Assembly (NCBI GenBank): GCA_910577275.1
Contig: CAJTMW010000002.1
Location: 1-64,000 of the forward strand
Direction: 5' to 3'
From: an uncultured Lachnospiraceae bacterium
Lineage (GTDB): Bacteria > Bacillota > Clostridia > Lachnospirales > Lachnospiraceae
Length of the DNA: 64,000 nucleotides
The notes under the pieces are model-generated. The model had not been told where the DNA came from. It made no database searches and saw nothing but the letters and a program-made list of their open reading frames with translations. Position numbers and translations under genes: made by a program. Shown piece by piece: positions 8,366-17,382 of this stretch (the first letter of the stretch is position 1; each line of letters begins with the position of its first letter).

Positions 8366-8399
8366 AAAAAAAGCGTTCCGCAATGCGGGACGCTTTTTG
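8366..8399 (+). terminator. Terminator after secDF
   Basis: Stem AAAAAAGCGTTCCGC (8366-8380 region) pairing with GCGGGACGCTTTTT (to 8398) around an AAT loop, with one G-T pair, ending in a T-run. It lies about 30 nt after the secDF stop and just before recJ. Confidence 0.85.
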
Positions 8400-8419
8400 A
8401 TAGAGGAAACGAGGTTAAA

Positions 8420-10315
8420 ATGGCAAAATGGATGGTGGCCGCCAAGAGGGCGGATTTTGATAAAATCGCGGAAAAGTACCACATTACGCCGGTGATGGCG
8501 AGAATCATGCGAAACAGGGATTTGGTGGAGGATGCGGATATCGAGAAGTATCTGCACGGGAATCTGGAGGATTTATACGACCCGCTGCTGATGAAAGGCA
8601 TGAAGGAGGCGGCGGAAATTATTGCAGCGAAGATTGCGGAGGGAGCGCGGATTCGGGTAATCGGCGATTATGATGTGGACGGTATCTGCGCTTCCCATAT
8701 TCTGATTACCGGACTTTGTATGCTGGGGGGAAATGCAGACACGGTAATTCCCCACAGGATAAAGGACGGCTACGGCTTAAACGAGGCTTTGGTGCGGGAC
8801 GCGGCGGCGGAGGGAGTTGACACCATTGTCACCTGCGATAACGGAATTGCGGCAGCGCCCCAGATTGCGCTGGCAAAGGAGCTTGGAATGACAGTGGTGG
8901 TGACCGACCACCATGAGGTGCCCTTTGAGGAAAAGGAGGGAGAGCGGACGTATCTTTTGCCCGAGGCGGACGTCGTTGTTGACCCGAAGCAGCAGGGGTG
9001 CGGGTATCCCTTCCCGGGGATTTGCGGAGCAGTAGTTGCTCTTAAGCTGGTACAGGCGCTTTTTGACAGATTCGGTGAAAAGGAGATGCCCCGGGAAAAG
9101 AGAGCGGAAATCATGGAGGGGCTGTTTTCCTTTGCGGCCCTTGCAACCGTCTGTGATGTGATGGAGCTTCGGGATGAAAACCGGATTATTGTAAAATACG
9201 GTCTGGAGTTTCTTGCGAAAACGAAAAATTCAGGACTCCGGGCGCTTCTTATGGTCAACGGAATAGAGGAAAAGGCGCTTTCCCCTTATCATGCGGGATT
9301 TATCATCGGCCCCTGTATGAATGCCACAGGAAGGCTGGATACGGCAAAGCGGGCGCTGGAGCTGTTCGGTTCAAAGGACTGGCGGGAAGCGGTTACCATT
9401 GCCGGAGATTTGAAAAACTTAAACGAAAGCCGGAAGCAGATGACGGAGGAAGGGCTGCAGGCGGCCATCCGGCAGGTGGAGAGTACGGAAATTAAGGCCG
9501 ACAGAGTCCTGGTGGTCTATCTTCCCGACTGCCATGAGAGCCTTGCGGGAATCATTGCCGGAAAAGTGCGGGAAAAGTACGGGAAACCGGCTTTTGTGCT
9601 GACGAAGGGAGAGGACGGCGTAAAGGGAAGCGGCCGCTCCATCGAAGCCTATCATATGTATGATGAGATAAGCGCCTGCAAGGAGCTGTTTACCAGATAT
9701 GGGGGACATAAGATGGCGGCGGGGCTTTCCCTGCCCGACGAGGCGTCGGTGGAGGTTTTTCGGAAAAGGTTAAACGAAAGCTGCCGTCTTACAGACGACG
9801 ACTTCGAGGAAGTGATACATATCGACGTGCCCATGCCTCTATCCTATGCCAATAAGGAGTTTATAAGGGAGCTGTCATGCCTTGAGCCTTTCGGGACAGG
9901 CAACCCAAAGCCCCTCTTTGCCAGAAAGGGCATCCGCCTTTTATCCGGCAGGAAACTGGGAAAAAATCAGAACGTGGGAAAATACCGGATAGAGGACGAG
10001 AGCGGAAACGGCTATGAGATGATTTATTTCGGGGACTTGGAACGGTTTGATTTGTTTTTGGCGGAGAAATTCGGGCGGCAGGCCGTAGACGGGCTATACG
10101 GAAACGGCGCATACGGGGCAGGCAGTCCGTATGGAGGAGGCGGAAGGGCATCCGGCGGCCGGATGTATGCAGACGCCAGCAACAGCCGGATGTACGCAGG
10201 AACCGGCGGCGTCCTGGGGAAGGCGGAGATGGTAATCAGCATCGCCTACTATCCCGAGATGAATTCTTTTGCGGGCAGGGAAAGCATACAGATAGTCATG
10301 CAGCATTACTGCTGA
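8420..10315 (+). CDS. recJ: Single-stranded-DNA exonuclease RecJ
   Basis: Mn-dependent 5'-3' ssDNA exonuclease used in recombination and mismatch repair, 631 residues. DHH motifs are intact: D83-Y-D-V-D87-G, D140-N-G, T-D163-H-H165, and CDVMELRDENR. The DHHA1 part carries GSGRS and RYGGHKMAAG. A C-terminal OB-type domain follows, interrupted at about residues 553-598 by a Gly/Tyr/Ser-rich stretch with the motif RMYA twice. ATG at 8420 follows GAGGAAACGAGGTTAAA. Stands alone between two terminator-like hairpins. Function sure; the insert is odd. Confidence 0.93.
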   Translation: MAKWMVAAKRADFDKIAEKYHITPVMARIMRNRDLVEDADIEKYLHGNLEDLYDPLLMKGMKEAAEIIAAKIAEGARIRVIGDYDVDGICASHILITGLCMLGGNADTVIPHRIKDGYGLNEALVRDAAAEGVDTIVTCDNGIAAAPQIALAKELGMTVVVTDHHEVPFEEKEGERTYLLPEADVVVDPKQQGCGYPFPGICGAVVALKLVQALFDRFGEKEMPREKRAEIMEGLFSFAALATVCDVMELRDENRIIVKYGLEFLAKTKNSGLRALLMVNGIEEKALSPYHAGFIIGPCMNATGRLDTAKRALELFGSKDWREAVTIAGDLKNLNESRKQMTEEGLQAAIRQVESTEIKADRVLVVYLPDCHESLAGIIAGKVREKYGKPAFVLTKGEDGVKGSGRSIEAYHMYDEISACKELFTRYGGHKMAAGLSLPDEASVEVFRKRLNESCRLTDDDFEEVIHIDVPMPLSYANKEFIRELSCLEPFGTGNPKPLFARKGIRLLSGRKLGKNQNVGKYRIEDESGNGYEMIYFGDLERFDLFLAEKFGRQAVDGLYGNGAYGAGSPYGGGGRASGGRMYADASNSRMYAGTGGVLGKAEMVISIAYYPEMNSFAGRESIQIVMQHYC

Positions 10316-10330
10316 GATAGTTTTCAGGCA

Positions 10331-10366
10331 ATGCAAAAGCCTCCGGGGCTTCCGGAGGCTTCGCAT
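10331..10366 (+). terminator. Hairpin after recJ
   Basis: Perfect arms AAGCCTCCGG (10337-10346) and CCGGAGGCTT (10352-10361), extended by ATGC/GCAT, 15 nt after recJ. The T-run is short (TTCTT), so termination is likely but not certain. Confidence 0.7.
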
Positions 10367-10545
10367 TCTTATGAGGGGGGAGATAGTGAGTTGTTCAACT
10401 ATCTTGATTAATATCATAAGGGTAAAATGTGTTTAAAGTGTGTCCGAATTATGTTAAAAATCTAAAATCCTCTTAACAAAAAATAAAAAACGTATTAAGT
10501 TAGTGGGAAGCGGGGGGAAAGTGTTAAGTTGTGAGCGAGTGTCAC
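10367..10545. other. Non-coding AT-rich stretch with MraZ-box-like motifs
   Basis: No gene seen. Contains a 7-bp hairpin AGATAGT/ACTATCT (10381-10404) and two 10-nt-spaced motifs AAATGTG (10425) and AAAGTGT (10435), plus AAAGTGT at 10518. These resemble the MraZ boxes upstream of mraZ in this window, but the match is weaker and the spacing irregular. Confidence 0.35.
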
Positions 10546-10702
10546 GCCCGGAAAGATGTATGTTGCCTTCGTCGCCCCGCTTTCGCTCAGATAAAAACGT
10601 AGCAGTACTAAACTCGGCTTGCAAGCTGCATGGCAGCTTACAGCCTCGTTAAGTACTGACGTTTTTATATGGGCTCCTTAGGCAACATACATCTTTCCGG
10701 GC
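10546..10702 (+). repeat. Covarying palindromic element, copy 1
   Basis: Outer arms of 22 bp are perfectly complementary (10546-10567 and 10681-10702; left arm begins GCCCGGAAAG). The core shares with copies 2 and 3 the blocks CGCTTTCGCTC, ATAAAAACGTAGC, GACGTTTTTATA and GGGCTCCTTA. Inside the core are stems ATAAAAACGT/ACGTTTTTAT, CAGTACT/AGTACTG and AAGCTGC/GCAGCTT. The stem sequences differ from the other copies but pairing is kept. No coding potential. Confidence 0.85.
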
Positions 10703-10843
10703 TGTGTACTGGCACATTTTACTATATAGCCCGCTTTAATGCTATGTGATAAAATACTATGCCAATAAGTACATAAGGCATATGATTCAGTAGAACTTGT
10801 GTGCAGAAGGATAATTCGGAGGCGTATAGGGCAGCGGGAAACA

Positions 10844-10995
10844 GCTCAAAGAAGGCGCGCGTCCTTAAGGAGCCCATATAAAAACGTCGGTGCTTGATGA
10901 GGTATCGAGTTGCGCAGCAACTCGCGAATCTAGCATCCGCTACGTTTTTATCTGAGCGAAAGCGGGGCGACGAAGGACGCGCTCCTTCTTTGAGC
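10844..10995 (-). repeat. Covarying palindromic element, copy 2 (inverted)
   Basis: Same core as copy 1 in the opposite orientation; the 36-nt and 23-nt core ends are identical to copy 1. Outer arms (10844-10864 and 10975-10995, left begins GCTCAAAGAAGG) pair over 21 bp with one mismatch but are unrelated in sequence to copy 1's arms. Inner stem CGAGTTGC/GCAACTCG replaces AAGCTGC/GCAGCTT. The 141 bp between copies 1 and 2 show no gene. Confidence 0.85.
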
Positions 10996-11046
10996 GTCCC
11001 CCTGTCCTATCTCCCCCCATTCCGAAAATTCCCCTCCCCACAGAGA

Positions 11047-11075
11047 TTGAAAAAAACAATCAATCATGTTATCTT
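11047..11075 (+). promoter_or_regulatory. Candidate promoter of murE
   Basis: TTGAAA (11047-11052), 17-nt spacer, TATCTT (11070-11075), about 30 nt upstream of the murE start codon. Both hexamers are near consensus. Confidence 0.5.
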
Positions 11076-11104
11076 ATTATAGGAAAAATGTCATGGAGGT
11101 TGTA

Positions 11105-12583
11105 ATGAAGTGTAAAGAGTTATTAAAGGGCCTGACCTTTGAATGCATAAGAGGAAGTATTGACAAAGAAATAAAAGAGGTAGTCCATGATTCGAGGAAA
11201 ATAACCGGGGGGTGCCTTTTTATTTGTATCTGCGGTTACAATGTGGACGGACATGATTATGCGGCGGAGGCGGCGGCAAAAGGCGCGGCGGCTCTGGTGG
11301 TGCAAAAGGACGTGGAGCTTCCGAAAGAAAGCGATATCACCGTTATCAAGGTGGAAGATACCAGATACGCCATGGCCTTTATTGCGGCGGCTTACTTTGG
11401 CCATCCCGCGGACCGGCTCAAGGTGATTGGCATTACCGGAACCAAGGGAAAGACCACCACCACCTATCTTATGAAATCCATTCTGGAGAAAGCGGGCTAT
11501 AAGGTGGGACTTGTGGGCACCATCGAAACCATTATCGGAGATAAGCATATCCCGGCGGGCAACACTACGCCGGAATCCTTTACTCTCCAGCAGTATTTCA
11601 AGGAGATGGAGGAGGCGGGCTGCCAGATTGTGGTGATGGAGGTGGCCTCTCAGGGGCTCAAGCTCCACAGAACCCAGGGCTTTACCTTTGAAATCGGTAT
11701 TTTTACCAATTTAGAGCCCGACCATATCGGCCCCAACGAGCATGCGGATTTTGAGGAATATCAGGCATGTAAGGGACTTCTTTTCAGACAGTGCCGTCTG
11801 GGTATTGTAAACAGAGACGACCCTCATATGGAGGCTGTTTTGAAAGGTCACACCTGCAGGGTGGAAACCTATGGTTTCGACAGGGAGGCCGACAGCTATG
11901 CGGAGGATTTAAGGCTGGTAAACAAGCCGGGAGAGCTGGGAGTTGATTTTACCGTAAGGCAAAAGGACGGAAACGCATTCCGGGTGGAGGTTCCCATGCC
12001 GGGGCGTTTCAGCGTCTATAACGCTTTGACGGCTATTGCGGTCTGCAGCCATTTCCGGGTGGAAATCCCCGGGATAAAGAAAGCGCTTCTGGGCGCTCAT
12101 GTGAAAGGAAGAATCGAAAGGGTTCCGGTGTCGGATAAGTTTACCCTTCTGATTGACTATGCCCATAACGGCATGAGCCTTAAGAGCCTTTTAACGACGC
12201 TGCGGGAGTATGAGCCCGGACGGCTGGTATGCCTTTTCGGCTGCGGGGGCAACCGGGACAGGGCGCGCCGCTTTGAAATGGGGGAAATCAGCGGGAAGTA
12301 TGCGGATTTTTCCATTATCACCTCGGATAACCCGAGGAACGAAAAGCCGGAGGCCATTATTGCGGATATCAGAACCGGAATTGACAGGACAGACGGAAAG
12401 TATATCGAAATCCCCGACAGGAAGGAAGCCATTGCATACGCCATTGACAATGGACAGCCGGGGGATATTATTGTGCTGGCCGGAAAAGGCCATGAGGATT
12501 ATCAGGAGGTTTGCGGGGTAAAGCATCCCATGGACGAAAGGGTGCTGATAGCGGAAATCCTCAGGGAGAGGCAAAAAGGCTGA
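11105..12583 (+). CDS. murE: UDP-MurNAc-tripeptide ligase MurE (DAP type)
   Basis: ATP-dependent ligase, 492 residues, adding the third amino acid to UDP-MurNAc-L-Ala-D-Glu in the cytoplasm. Mur ligase N-domain (1-100), ATP motif GTKGKTT at 112-118, central domain with ENTTPES-like and HADFEEY regions, and C-terminal D408-N-P-R411, the motif that marks meso-diaminopimelate as substrate. The ATG at 11105 follows GGAGGTTGTA; an upstream ATG has no ribosome binding site. Lies outside the dcw cluster and directly ahead of priA. Confidence 0.93.
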   Translation: MKCKELLKGLTFECIRGSIDKEIKEVVHDSRKITGGCLFICICGYNVDGHDYAAEAAAKGAAALVVQKDVELPKESDITVIKVEDTRYAMAFIAAAYFGHPADRLKVIGITGTKGKTTTTYLMKSILEKAGYKVGLVGTIETIIGDKHIPAGNTTPESFTLQQYFKEMEEAGCQIVVMEVASQGLKLHRTQGFTFEIGIFTNLEPDHIGPNEHADFEEYQACKGLLFRQCRLGIVNRDDPHMEAVLKGHTCRVETYGFDREADSYAEDLRLVNKPGELGVDFTVRQKDGNAFRVEVPMPGRFSVYNALTAIAVCSHFRVEIPGIKKALLGAHVKGRIERVPVSDKFTLLIDYAHNGMSLKSLLTTLREYEPGRLVCLFGCGGNRDRARRFEMGEISGKYADFSIITSDNPRNEKPEAIIADIRTGIDRTDGKYIEIPDRKEAIAYAIDNGQPGDIIVLAGKGHEDYQEVCGVKHPMDERVLIAEILRERQKG

Positions 12584-12651
12584 CGGCGGGAGAACGGAAG
12601 AGACAAAGACGGCTTTCGGGTAAGGCCGTATGGAAAAGGAGCAGACGAGGC

Positions 12652-14922
12652 ATGGCCCAGGGCAGGTATGCGAATATCATTATTGATATTTCCCATGAAA
12701 AAGTGGATAAAACCTTCCAGTATAAGATTCCCGAAAAGCTTTTGGGAGTCCTGGAGGAGGGAATGTGCGTCCTTGTCCCTTTTGGAAAGGGCAATCATCT
12801 GCGGCAGGGCTATGTGGTGGAGATAACGGAAAAGGCGGAATTTCCCGACCATAAGCAGAAATATATAGAGGATATTTCAAGGGGCAGCGTACCGGTTGAG
12901 GCGGACGCTATCCGGCTGGCGGCATGGATGAAACGGAACTACGGCTCAACCATGATTGCGGCGCTTCGGACGGTGCTTCCTGTAAAGCGCTCCATGAAGC
13001 CGAAGGAAAAAAAGAAGATTCTCCGGCGCATGACCCCGGAGGAGGTGCGTTCCCTTTTGGGGGAAAGCATAAGGAAACGTCAGTGGGCAAAGGCAAGGGT
13101 GCTTTCGGAGCTTTGCAGCGAGCCGGTATTGCCCTACAGCCTGGTGACAGGAAAGCTGAATGTTTCGCCCGCAACCCTCAGGAGCCTTGAGAGCGAGGGC
13201 GCTTTGTCTATAGAAAGCGAGAGCTATTACAGGAATCCGGTGAAAATTGAGACGGCAGGGGAGGGCGGAAAGCAGCTTAGCGGCGAGCAGCAAAGGATTG
13301 TGGAAAAGATTCTGTCGGATTTTGACGCGGGGAAGAAAAGCCCCAGCCTGATTTTCGGCATCACCGGAAGCGGAAAGACGCAAGTTTACTTATCACTCAT
13401 TGAAGGGATGGCGGAGAGAGGAAAGCAGAGCATTATGCTGATTCCTGAAATTGCGCTTACCTACCAGACGCTGCTGCGGTTTTATAAAAGGTTTGGCGAC
13501 CGGGTATCGGTGATGAACTCCTCCCTGTCGGCGGGGGAAAAATACGACCAGTATGAGCGGGCAAAGAAAGGGGAAATCGATGTGATTATCGGCCCCCGCT
13601 CCGCGCTTTTCGTTCCTTTTCCCGATTTGGGAATGATAGTCATGGACGAGGAGCATGAGTCCAGTTATAAAAGCGAGACCATGCCCAGGTTCCATGCAAG
13701 GGAAACGGCGCAGGAGCTGGCCCGCATGAAGGGCGCCTCGTTGGTACTGGGCTCGGCAACCCCCTCCATGGAGGCCTACTATAGAGCCGGGAAGGGAGAA
13801 TACGAGCTGTTTACCCTGCCCAGAAGGCTTACGGGAGGCACGCTGGCGCAGACTTCCATTGTGGATTTGCGAAAGGAATTAAAAAGCGGGAACCGTTCCA
13901 TTTTCAGCAGAAAGCTTCAGGAGCTGATGGAGGAGCGTCTTAAGAAAAAGGAGCAGACAATGCTGTTTTTGAACCGCAGGGGATATGCGGGATTTGTGTC
14001 CTGCCGTTCCTGCGGGTATGTGATGAAATGTCCCCACTGTGACGTTTCCCTTTCCCATCATATGGGCGAGCGGCTTGTGTGCCATTACTGCGGGTACGAG
14101 ACGGCGAAACCGGCCCGCTGTCCCTCCTGCGCATCGCCCTATCTTCTGGGCTTTAAGGCGGGGACGCAGCAGATAGAAGAACAGCTCAGCAGGAGGTTTC
14201 CCGGGATTCGGGTGCTTCGGATGGATAAGGACACCACAGGAACGAAGGACAGCTATGAAAAAATACTTACCGCCTTTGCCGCCGGGGAGGCGGATGTGCT
14301 GGTGGGAACCCAGATGATTGTAAAAGGGCATGATTTCCCCAATGTGACGCTGGTGGGCGTGCTTGCGGCGGATTTGTCCTTAAATGACAGCGATTACCGT
14401 TCCAGCGAGCGGACGTTTCAGCTACTTGTGCAGGCCGCCGGACGCGCCGGACGGGGAGATAAGCCCGGAGAGGTGGTTATTCAGACCTACCGGCCGGAGC
14501 ATTACAGCATTATCCGCGCGGCAAGCCAGGATTACGAAGCATTTTATAAGGAAGAAATTTTATACAGGGAGCTTGCCGGTTATCCTCCGGCGGCTCATAT
14601 GATGGCGGTTCTGATAACCTCGCCTGATGAAAAAAAGGGGGAGGGGCTTGCAGGGGAGATTATGCGGAGGGTAAGGGAGGTGACCTGCGCGGGAAAAACG
14701 GTTGCGGCGCAGCCGTCCGGTTCCCCGGCAGTAAAAATCATAGGCCCTGCAAAAGCTTCTATCGGAAAGATTAACGACGTTTACCGGTTTGTTATCTACT
14801 GCAAATCGGCTGACTATAGACAACTGACGGTAATTAAGGATAAAATAGAACAGTATGCGGGAACGCTTATGCCGGGAGAGGAAAGCGTGCAGTTTGATTT
14901 TAACCCGATGGACAGTTATTAA
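12652..14922 (+). CDS. priA: Primosomal replication restart helicase PriA
   Basis: 3'-5' helicase that reloads the replisome at stalled forks, 756 residues. N-terminal DNA-binding region (1-100), Walker A GITGSGKT at 236-243, DEEH at 332-335, and a zinc-binding insertion with paired cysteines from C451 (CRSCGY, CPHC, CHYCGY, CPSC), followed by the C-terminal helicase lobe with QAAGRAGRG. ATG at 12652 begins MAQGRYANIIID, the usual family start; upstream in-frame codons overlap murE and lack homology. Probably cotranscribed with murE and def. Confidence 0.93.
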   Translation: MAQGRYANIIIDISHEKVDKTFQYKIPEKLLGVLEEGMCVLVPFGKGNHLRQGYVVEITEKAEFPDHKQKYIEDISRGSVPVEADAIRLAAWMKRNYGSTMIAALRTVLPVKRSMKPKEKKKILRRMTPEEVRSLLGESIRKRQWAKARVLSELCSEPVLPYSLVTGKLNVSPATLRSLESEGALSIESESYYRNPVKIETAGEGGKQLSGEQQRIVEKILSDFDAGKKSPSLIFGITGSGKTQVYLSLIEGMAERGKQSIMLIPEIALTYQTLLRFYKRFGDRVSVMNSSLSAGEKYDQYERAKKGEIDVIIGPRSALFVPFPDLGMIVMDEEHESSYKSETMPRFHARETAQELARMKGASLVLGSATPSMEAYYRAGKGEYELFTLPRRLTGGTLAQTSIVDLRKELKSGNRSIFSRKLQELMEERLKKKEQTMLFLNRRGYAGFVSCRSCGYVMKCPHCDVSLSHHMGERLVCHYCGYETAKPARCPSCASPYLLGFKAGTQQIEEQLSRRFPGIRVLRMDKDTTGTKDSYEKILTAFAAGEADVLVGTQMIVKGHDFPNVTLVGVLAADLSLNDSDYRSSERTFQLLVQAAGRAGRGDKPGEVVIQTYRPEHYSIIRAASQDYEAFYKEEILYRELAGYPPAAHMMAVLITSPDEKKGEGLAGEIMRRVREVTCAGKTVAAQPSGSPAVKIIGPAKASIGKINDVYRFVIYCKSADYRQLTVIKDKIEQYAGTLMPGEESVQFDFNPMDSY

Positions 14923-14994
14923 AAATGGAACAGGAATACAGCAGGCGACCTCGTAGCGTTTGCGGAACTGGAATATGAAAGGAAGACTGGAATA

Positions 14995-15474
14995 ATGGCA
15001 ATCAGAAACGTAAGAGAAATGGGAGACCCGGTTTTAAACAAAATCTGCAAGGAAGTAAAGGAAATGACGCCCCGCACACTGGAGCTGATTGACGATATGT
15101 TTGACACCATGTACGAGGAGGGCGGCGTGGGTCTGGCCGCCAATCAGGTGGGGATTTTAAAGCGTATTGTGGTGATTGACGTGACAGGGGAGGACCCGGT
15201 TTTGCTGATTAACCCCGTGATTCTGGAAACCAGCGGGGAGCAGGTGGGAAACGAAGGCTGCCTTAGCGTTCCCGGAAAGGCGGGAGTGGTGAGAAGACCC
15301 AATTACGTGAAGGTGAGAGCCAATGACAGGGAATTAAATACCATTGAGGTTGAGGGAACGGAGCTTTTGGCCCGGGCAATCTGCCATGAGGTGGAGCATC
15401 TTGACGGCCATCTTTACGTGGAAAAGGTGGAGGGCGGCCTTAAAGATGTGGAGGAAATAGAGGACGAGGAATAA
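14995..15474 (+). CDS. def: Peptide deformylase
   Basis: Metalloenzyme, 159 residues, removing the formyl group from nascent protein N-termini. All three motifs are present: GVGLAANQ (44-51), EGCLS (87-91, metal ligand C89) and HEVEH (131-135). The acidic C-terminal tail EEIEDEE is short. It follows priA by 72 nt and is followed by fmt 12 nt downstream, the classic def-fmt pairing in which Fmt adds what Def later removes. Confidence 0.96.
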   Translation: MAIRNVREMGDPVLNKICKEVKEMTPRTLELIDDMFDTMYEEGGVGLAANQVGILKRIVVIDVTGEDPVLLINPVILETSGEQVGNEGCLSVPGKAGVVRRPNYVKVRANDRELNTIEVEGTELLARAICHEVEHLDGHLYVEKVEGGLKDVEEIEDEE

Positions 15475-15486
15475 GAGGAGCGGATT

Positions 15487-16467
15487 ATGAAAATCGTATA
15501 TATGGGAACGCCGGACTTTGCGGTGGCGCCTTTGGAGGCGATAATAAAAGCGGGACATGAGGTTACTTTAGTGGTGACTCAGCCGGATAAGCAAAAAGGG
15601 CGGGGAAAGGAAATGCAGATGACGCCGGTGAAGGAGTGCGCCCTGCGGCACGGCATTCCGGTTTTCCAGCCTGTGAAGATAAAGGAAGCAGCGTCGGTGG
15701 CGGAGCTTGCCGGGTATCCGGCGGATATTTTCGTGGTTGCGGCCTTCGGGCAGCTTTTGTCGGAGGAGATACTTTCCATGCCGAAATTCGGCTGCGTCAA
15801 CATCCATGCCTCCCTTCTTCCGGCCTACCGGGGAGCGGCTCCCATTCAGTGGGCGGTCATCAACGGAGAAAAGGAAAGCGGCGTCACCATCATGCAGATG
15901 GAAAAGGGGCTGGACACCGGGGCAATGTATTGTAAAAGAAACATTCCCATAGACAAAAAGGAAACGGGCGAAAGCCTCCACGACAAACTGATGGCGGTGG
16001 GCGCGGAGCTGATTGTGGAAGCCCTCCCAAAGATTGAAAGGGGAGAACTCAAGCCGGAAAAGCAGGACGATTCCCTTACCTGCTACGCGCCAAGGCTTAC
16101 CAAGGCCATGGGGCTGATTGACTGGGAAAAAGATGCGGTTTCCATTGAAAGGCTGATTCGGGGATTAAATTCCTGGCCCAGCGCCTATACTTATTATCGG
16201 GGCAAGACCCTGAAAATATGGGAAGCGGACGTAGTATCGGAAAGCTGCGGCGAAGAGGCAGACAGCGAAGTCAAAATCCCGGAAAAAGAAGCCGGAAGGG
16301 CTGGAAAAATTCCGGGCAGTATTGTAAATGTGGAGAGGGATTTCTTTGATATTGCCACAGGAGGGGGGCTTCTCCGCGTAAAATGTGTGCAGCTTGAAGG
16401 CAAAAAGCGGATGTCAGTGAAGGATTTCCTTTTGGGCTACGAGGTAAAGCCCGGGCTTACGCTGTAA
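15487..16467 (+). CDS. fmt: Methionyl-tRNA formyltransferase
   Basis: Formylates initiator Met-tRNA using 10-formyl-THF, 326 residues. Catalytic region N105-I-H107-ASLLPAYRGAAP, with D143 in KGLDTG. A C-terminal OB-like domain follows and contains a charged, low-complexity stretch at about 252-276 (rich in E, K, S). ATG follows GAGGAGCGGATT. Downstream of def in the same direction. Confidence 0.95.
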   Translation: MKIVYMGTPDFAVAPLEAIIKAGHEVTLVVTQPDKQKGRGKEMQMTPVKECALRHGIPVFQPVKIKEAASVAELAGYPADIFVVAAFGQLLSEEILSMPKFGCVNIHASLLPAYRGAAPIQWAVINGEKESGVTIMQMEKGLDTGAMYCKRNIPIDKKETGESLHDKLMAVGAELIVEALPKIERGELKPEKQDDSLTCYAPRLTKAMGLIDWEKDAVSIERLIRGLNSWPSAYTYYRGKTLKIWEADVVSESCGEEADSEVKIPEKEAGRAGKIPGSIVNVERDFFDIATGGGLLRVKCVQLEGKKRMSVKDFLLGYEVKPGLTL

Positions 16468-16600
16468 ACGTCTGCGGAACTGGAAACAGCAGAGGCCGGA
16501 CGGTGCACAAATCGATTTACTGACGCAAAGCGGCAGGAAATTGATTTAGAAAAAGGTGTGCCGGAGGGTATCTGCGGAACTGGAAAGGAGGAATTTTGAT

Positions 16601-17296
16601 ATGTTTGGATTTTATTATGACCCTACTTATATTCTGGTAATAATCGGTGCGGTTTTATGTATTCTTGCCAGCTCACGGGTGAATTCCACCTATGCCAAAT
16701 ATGCAAAGGTGCGGTCGAGAGGCGGCATGACGGGAGCGGAGGCTGCACAGAGGATTCTTTCCATGTCGGGCATAAACGATGTGCGGATTGAGCATGTGGG
16801 CGGCAGCCTGACAGACCACTATGACCCGACAAAAAAGGTACTGCGCCTGTCGGACTCTGTTTACGGTTCCCGTTCCGTGGCGGCGATTGGCGTGGCGGCC
16901 CACGAGTGCGGACACGCGCTGCAGCATAAAGAAGGATATTTTCCGCTGAAATTCCGCTCCCTTCTGGTGCCGGCGGCCAATATCGGTTCAAGGCTGGGAC
17001 TGCCTCTTGTGATATTAAGTCTGGTTATGGGGCTGGGCTCCCTTGCAAGGATTGGCGTCTGGGTATTTGCCATCGCGGTACTCTTTCAGGTGGTGACGCT
17101 GCCCGTTGAATTTAACGCTTCCGGCCGGGCGCTTCGGATGGTTGAAAGCTATGGAATCATGAATGCGGATGAGGTGGACGACTGTAAGCGGGTGCTGGGA
17201 GCGGCGGCTCTTACCTATGTTGCGGCGGCGGCTTCCTCTGTGCTGCAGCTTTTACGGCTCCTGATTCTCACCGGAAACCGGCGCAGGGACGACTGA
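16601..17296 (+). CDS. YugP-type membrane zinc metallopeptidase
   Basis: Membrane protein of 231 residues from the neutral zinc metallopeptidase family (PF04298). Zinc motif H101-E-C-G-H105 lies after a first helix (about 9-24); two further helices follow near 125-170. Substrate in the family is unknown. The ATG at 16601 follows AAAGGAGGAATTTTGAT; a longer in-frame extension has no good ribosome binding site. Sits between fmt and rsmB, a location seen in other Clostridia. Confidence 0.85.
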   Translation: MFGFYYDPTYILVIIGAVLCILASSRVNSTYAKYAKVRSRGGMTGAEAAQRILSMSGINDVRIEHVGGSLTDHYDPTKKVLRLSDSVYGSRSVAAIGVAAHECGHALQHKEGYFPLKFRSLLVPAANIGSRLGLPLVILSLVMGLGSLARIGVWVFAIAVLFQVVTLPVEFNASGRALRMVESYGIMNADEVDDCKRVLGAAALTYVAAAASSVLQLLRLLILTGNRRRDD

Positions 17297-17382
17297 CGCT
17301 TTTGCGCAGCCGGAAAAGCAGGACGGAATATTTGCAGGAAGGCTTTTAGCGCGAAGCGGCGGTTTAACAGAAAGGGTAAAAC

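Noticed and set aside
10546..10995. Palindromic elements as plain bidirectional terminators or integron attC sites
   Set aside because: No T-run after the outer stems, and no attC core sites; the conserved internal blocks exceed what terminators need.
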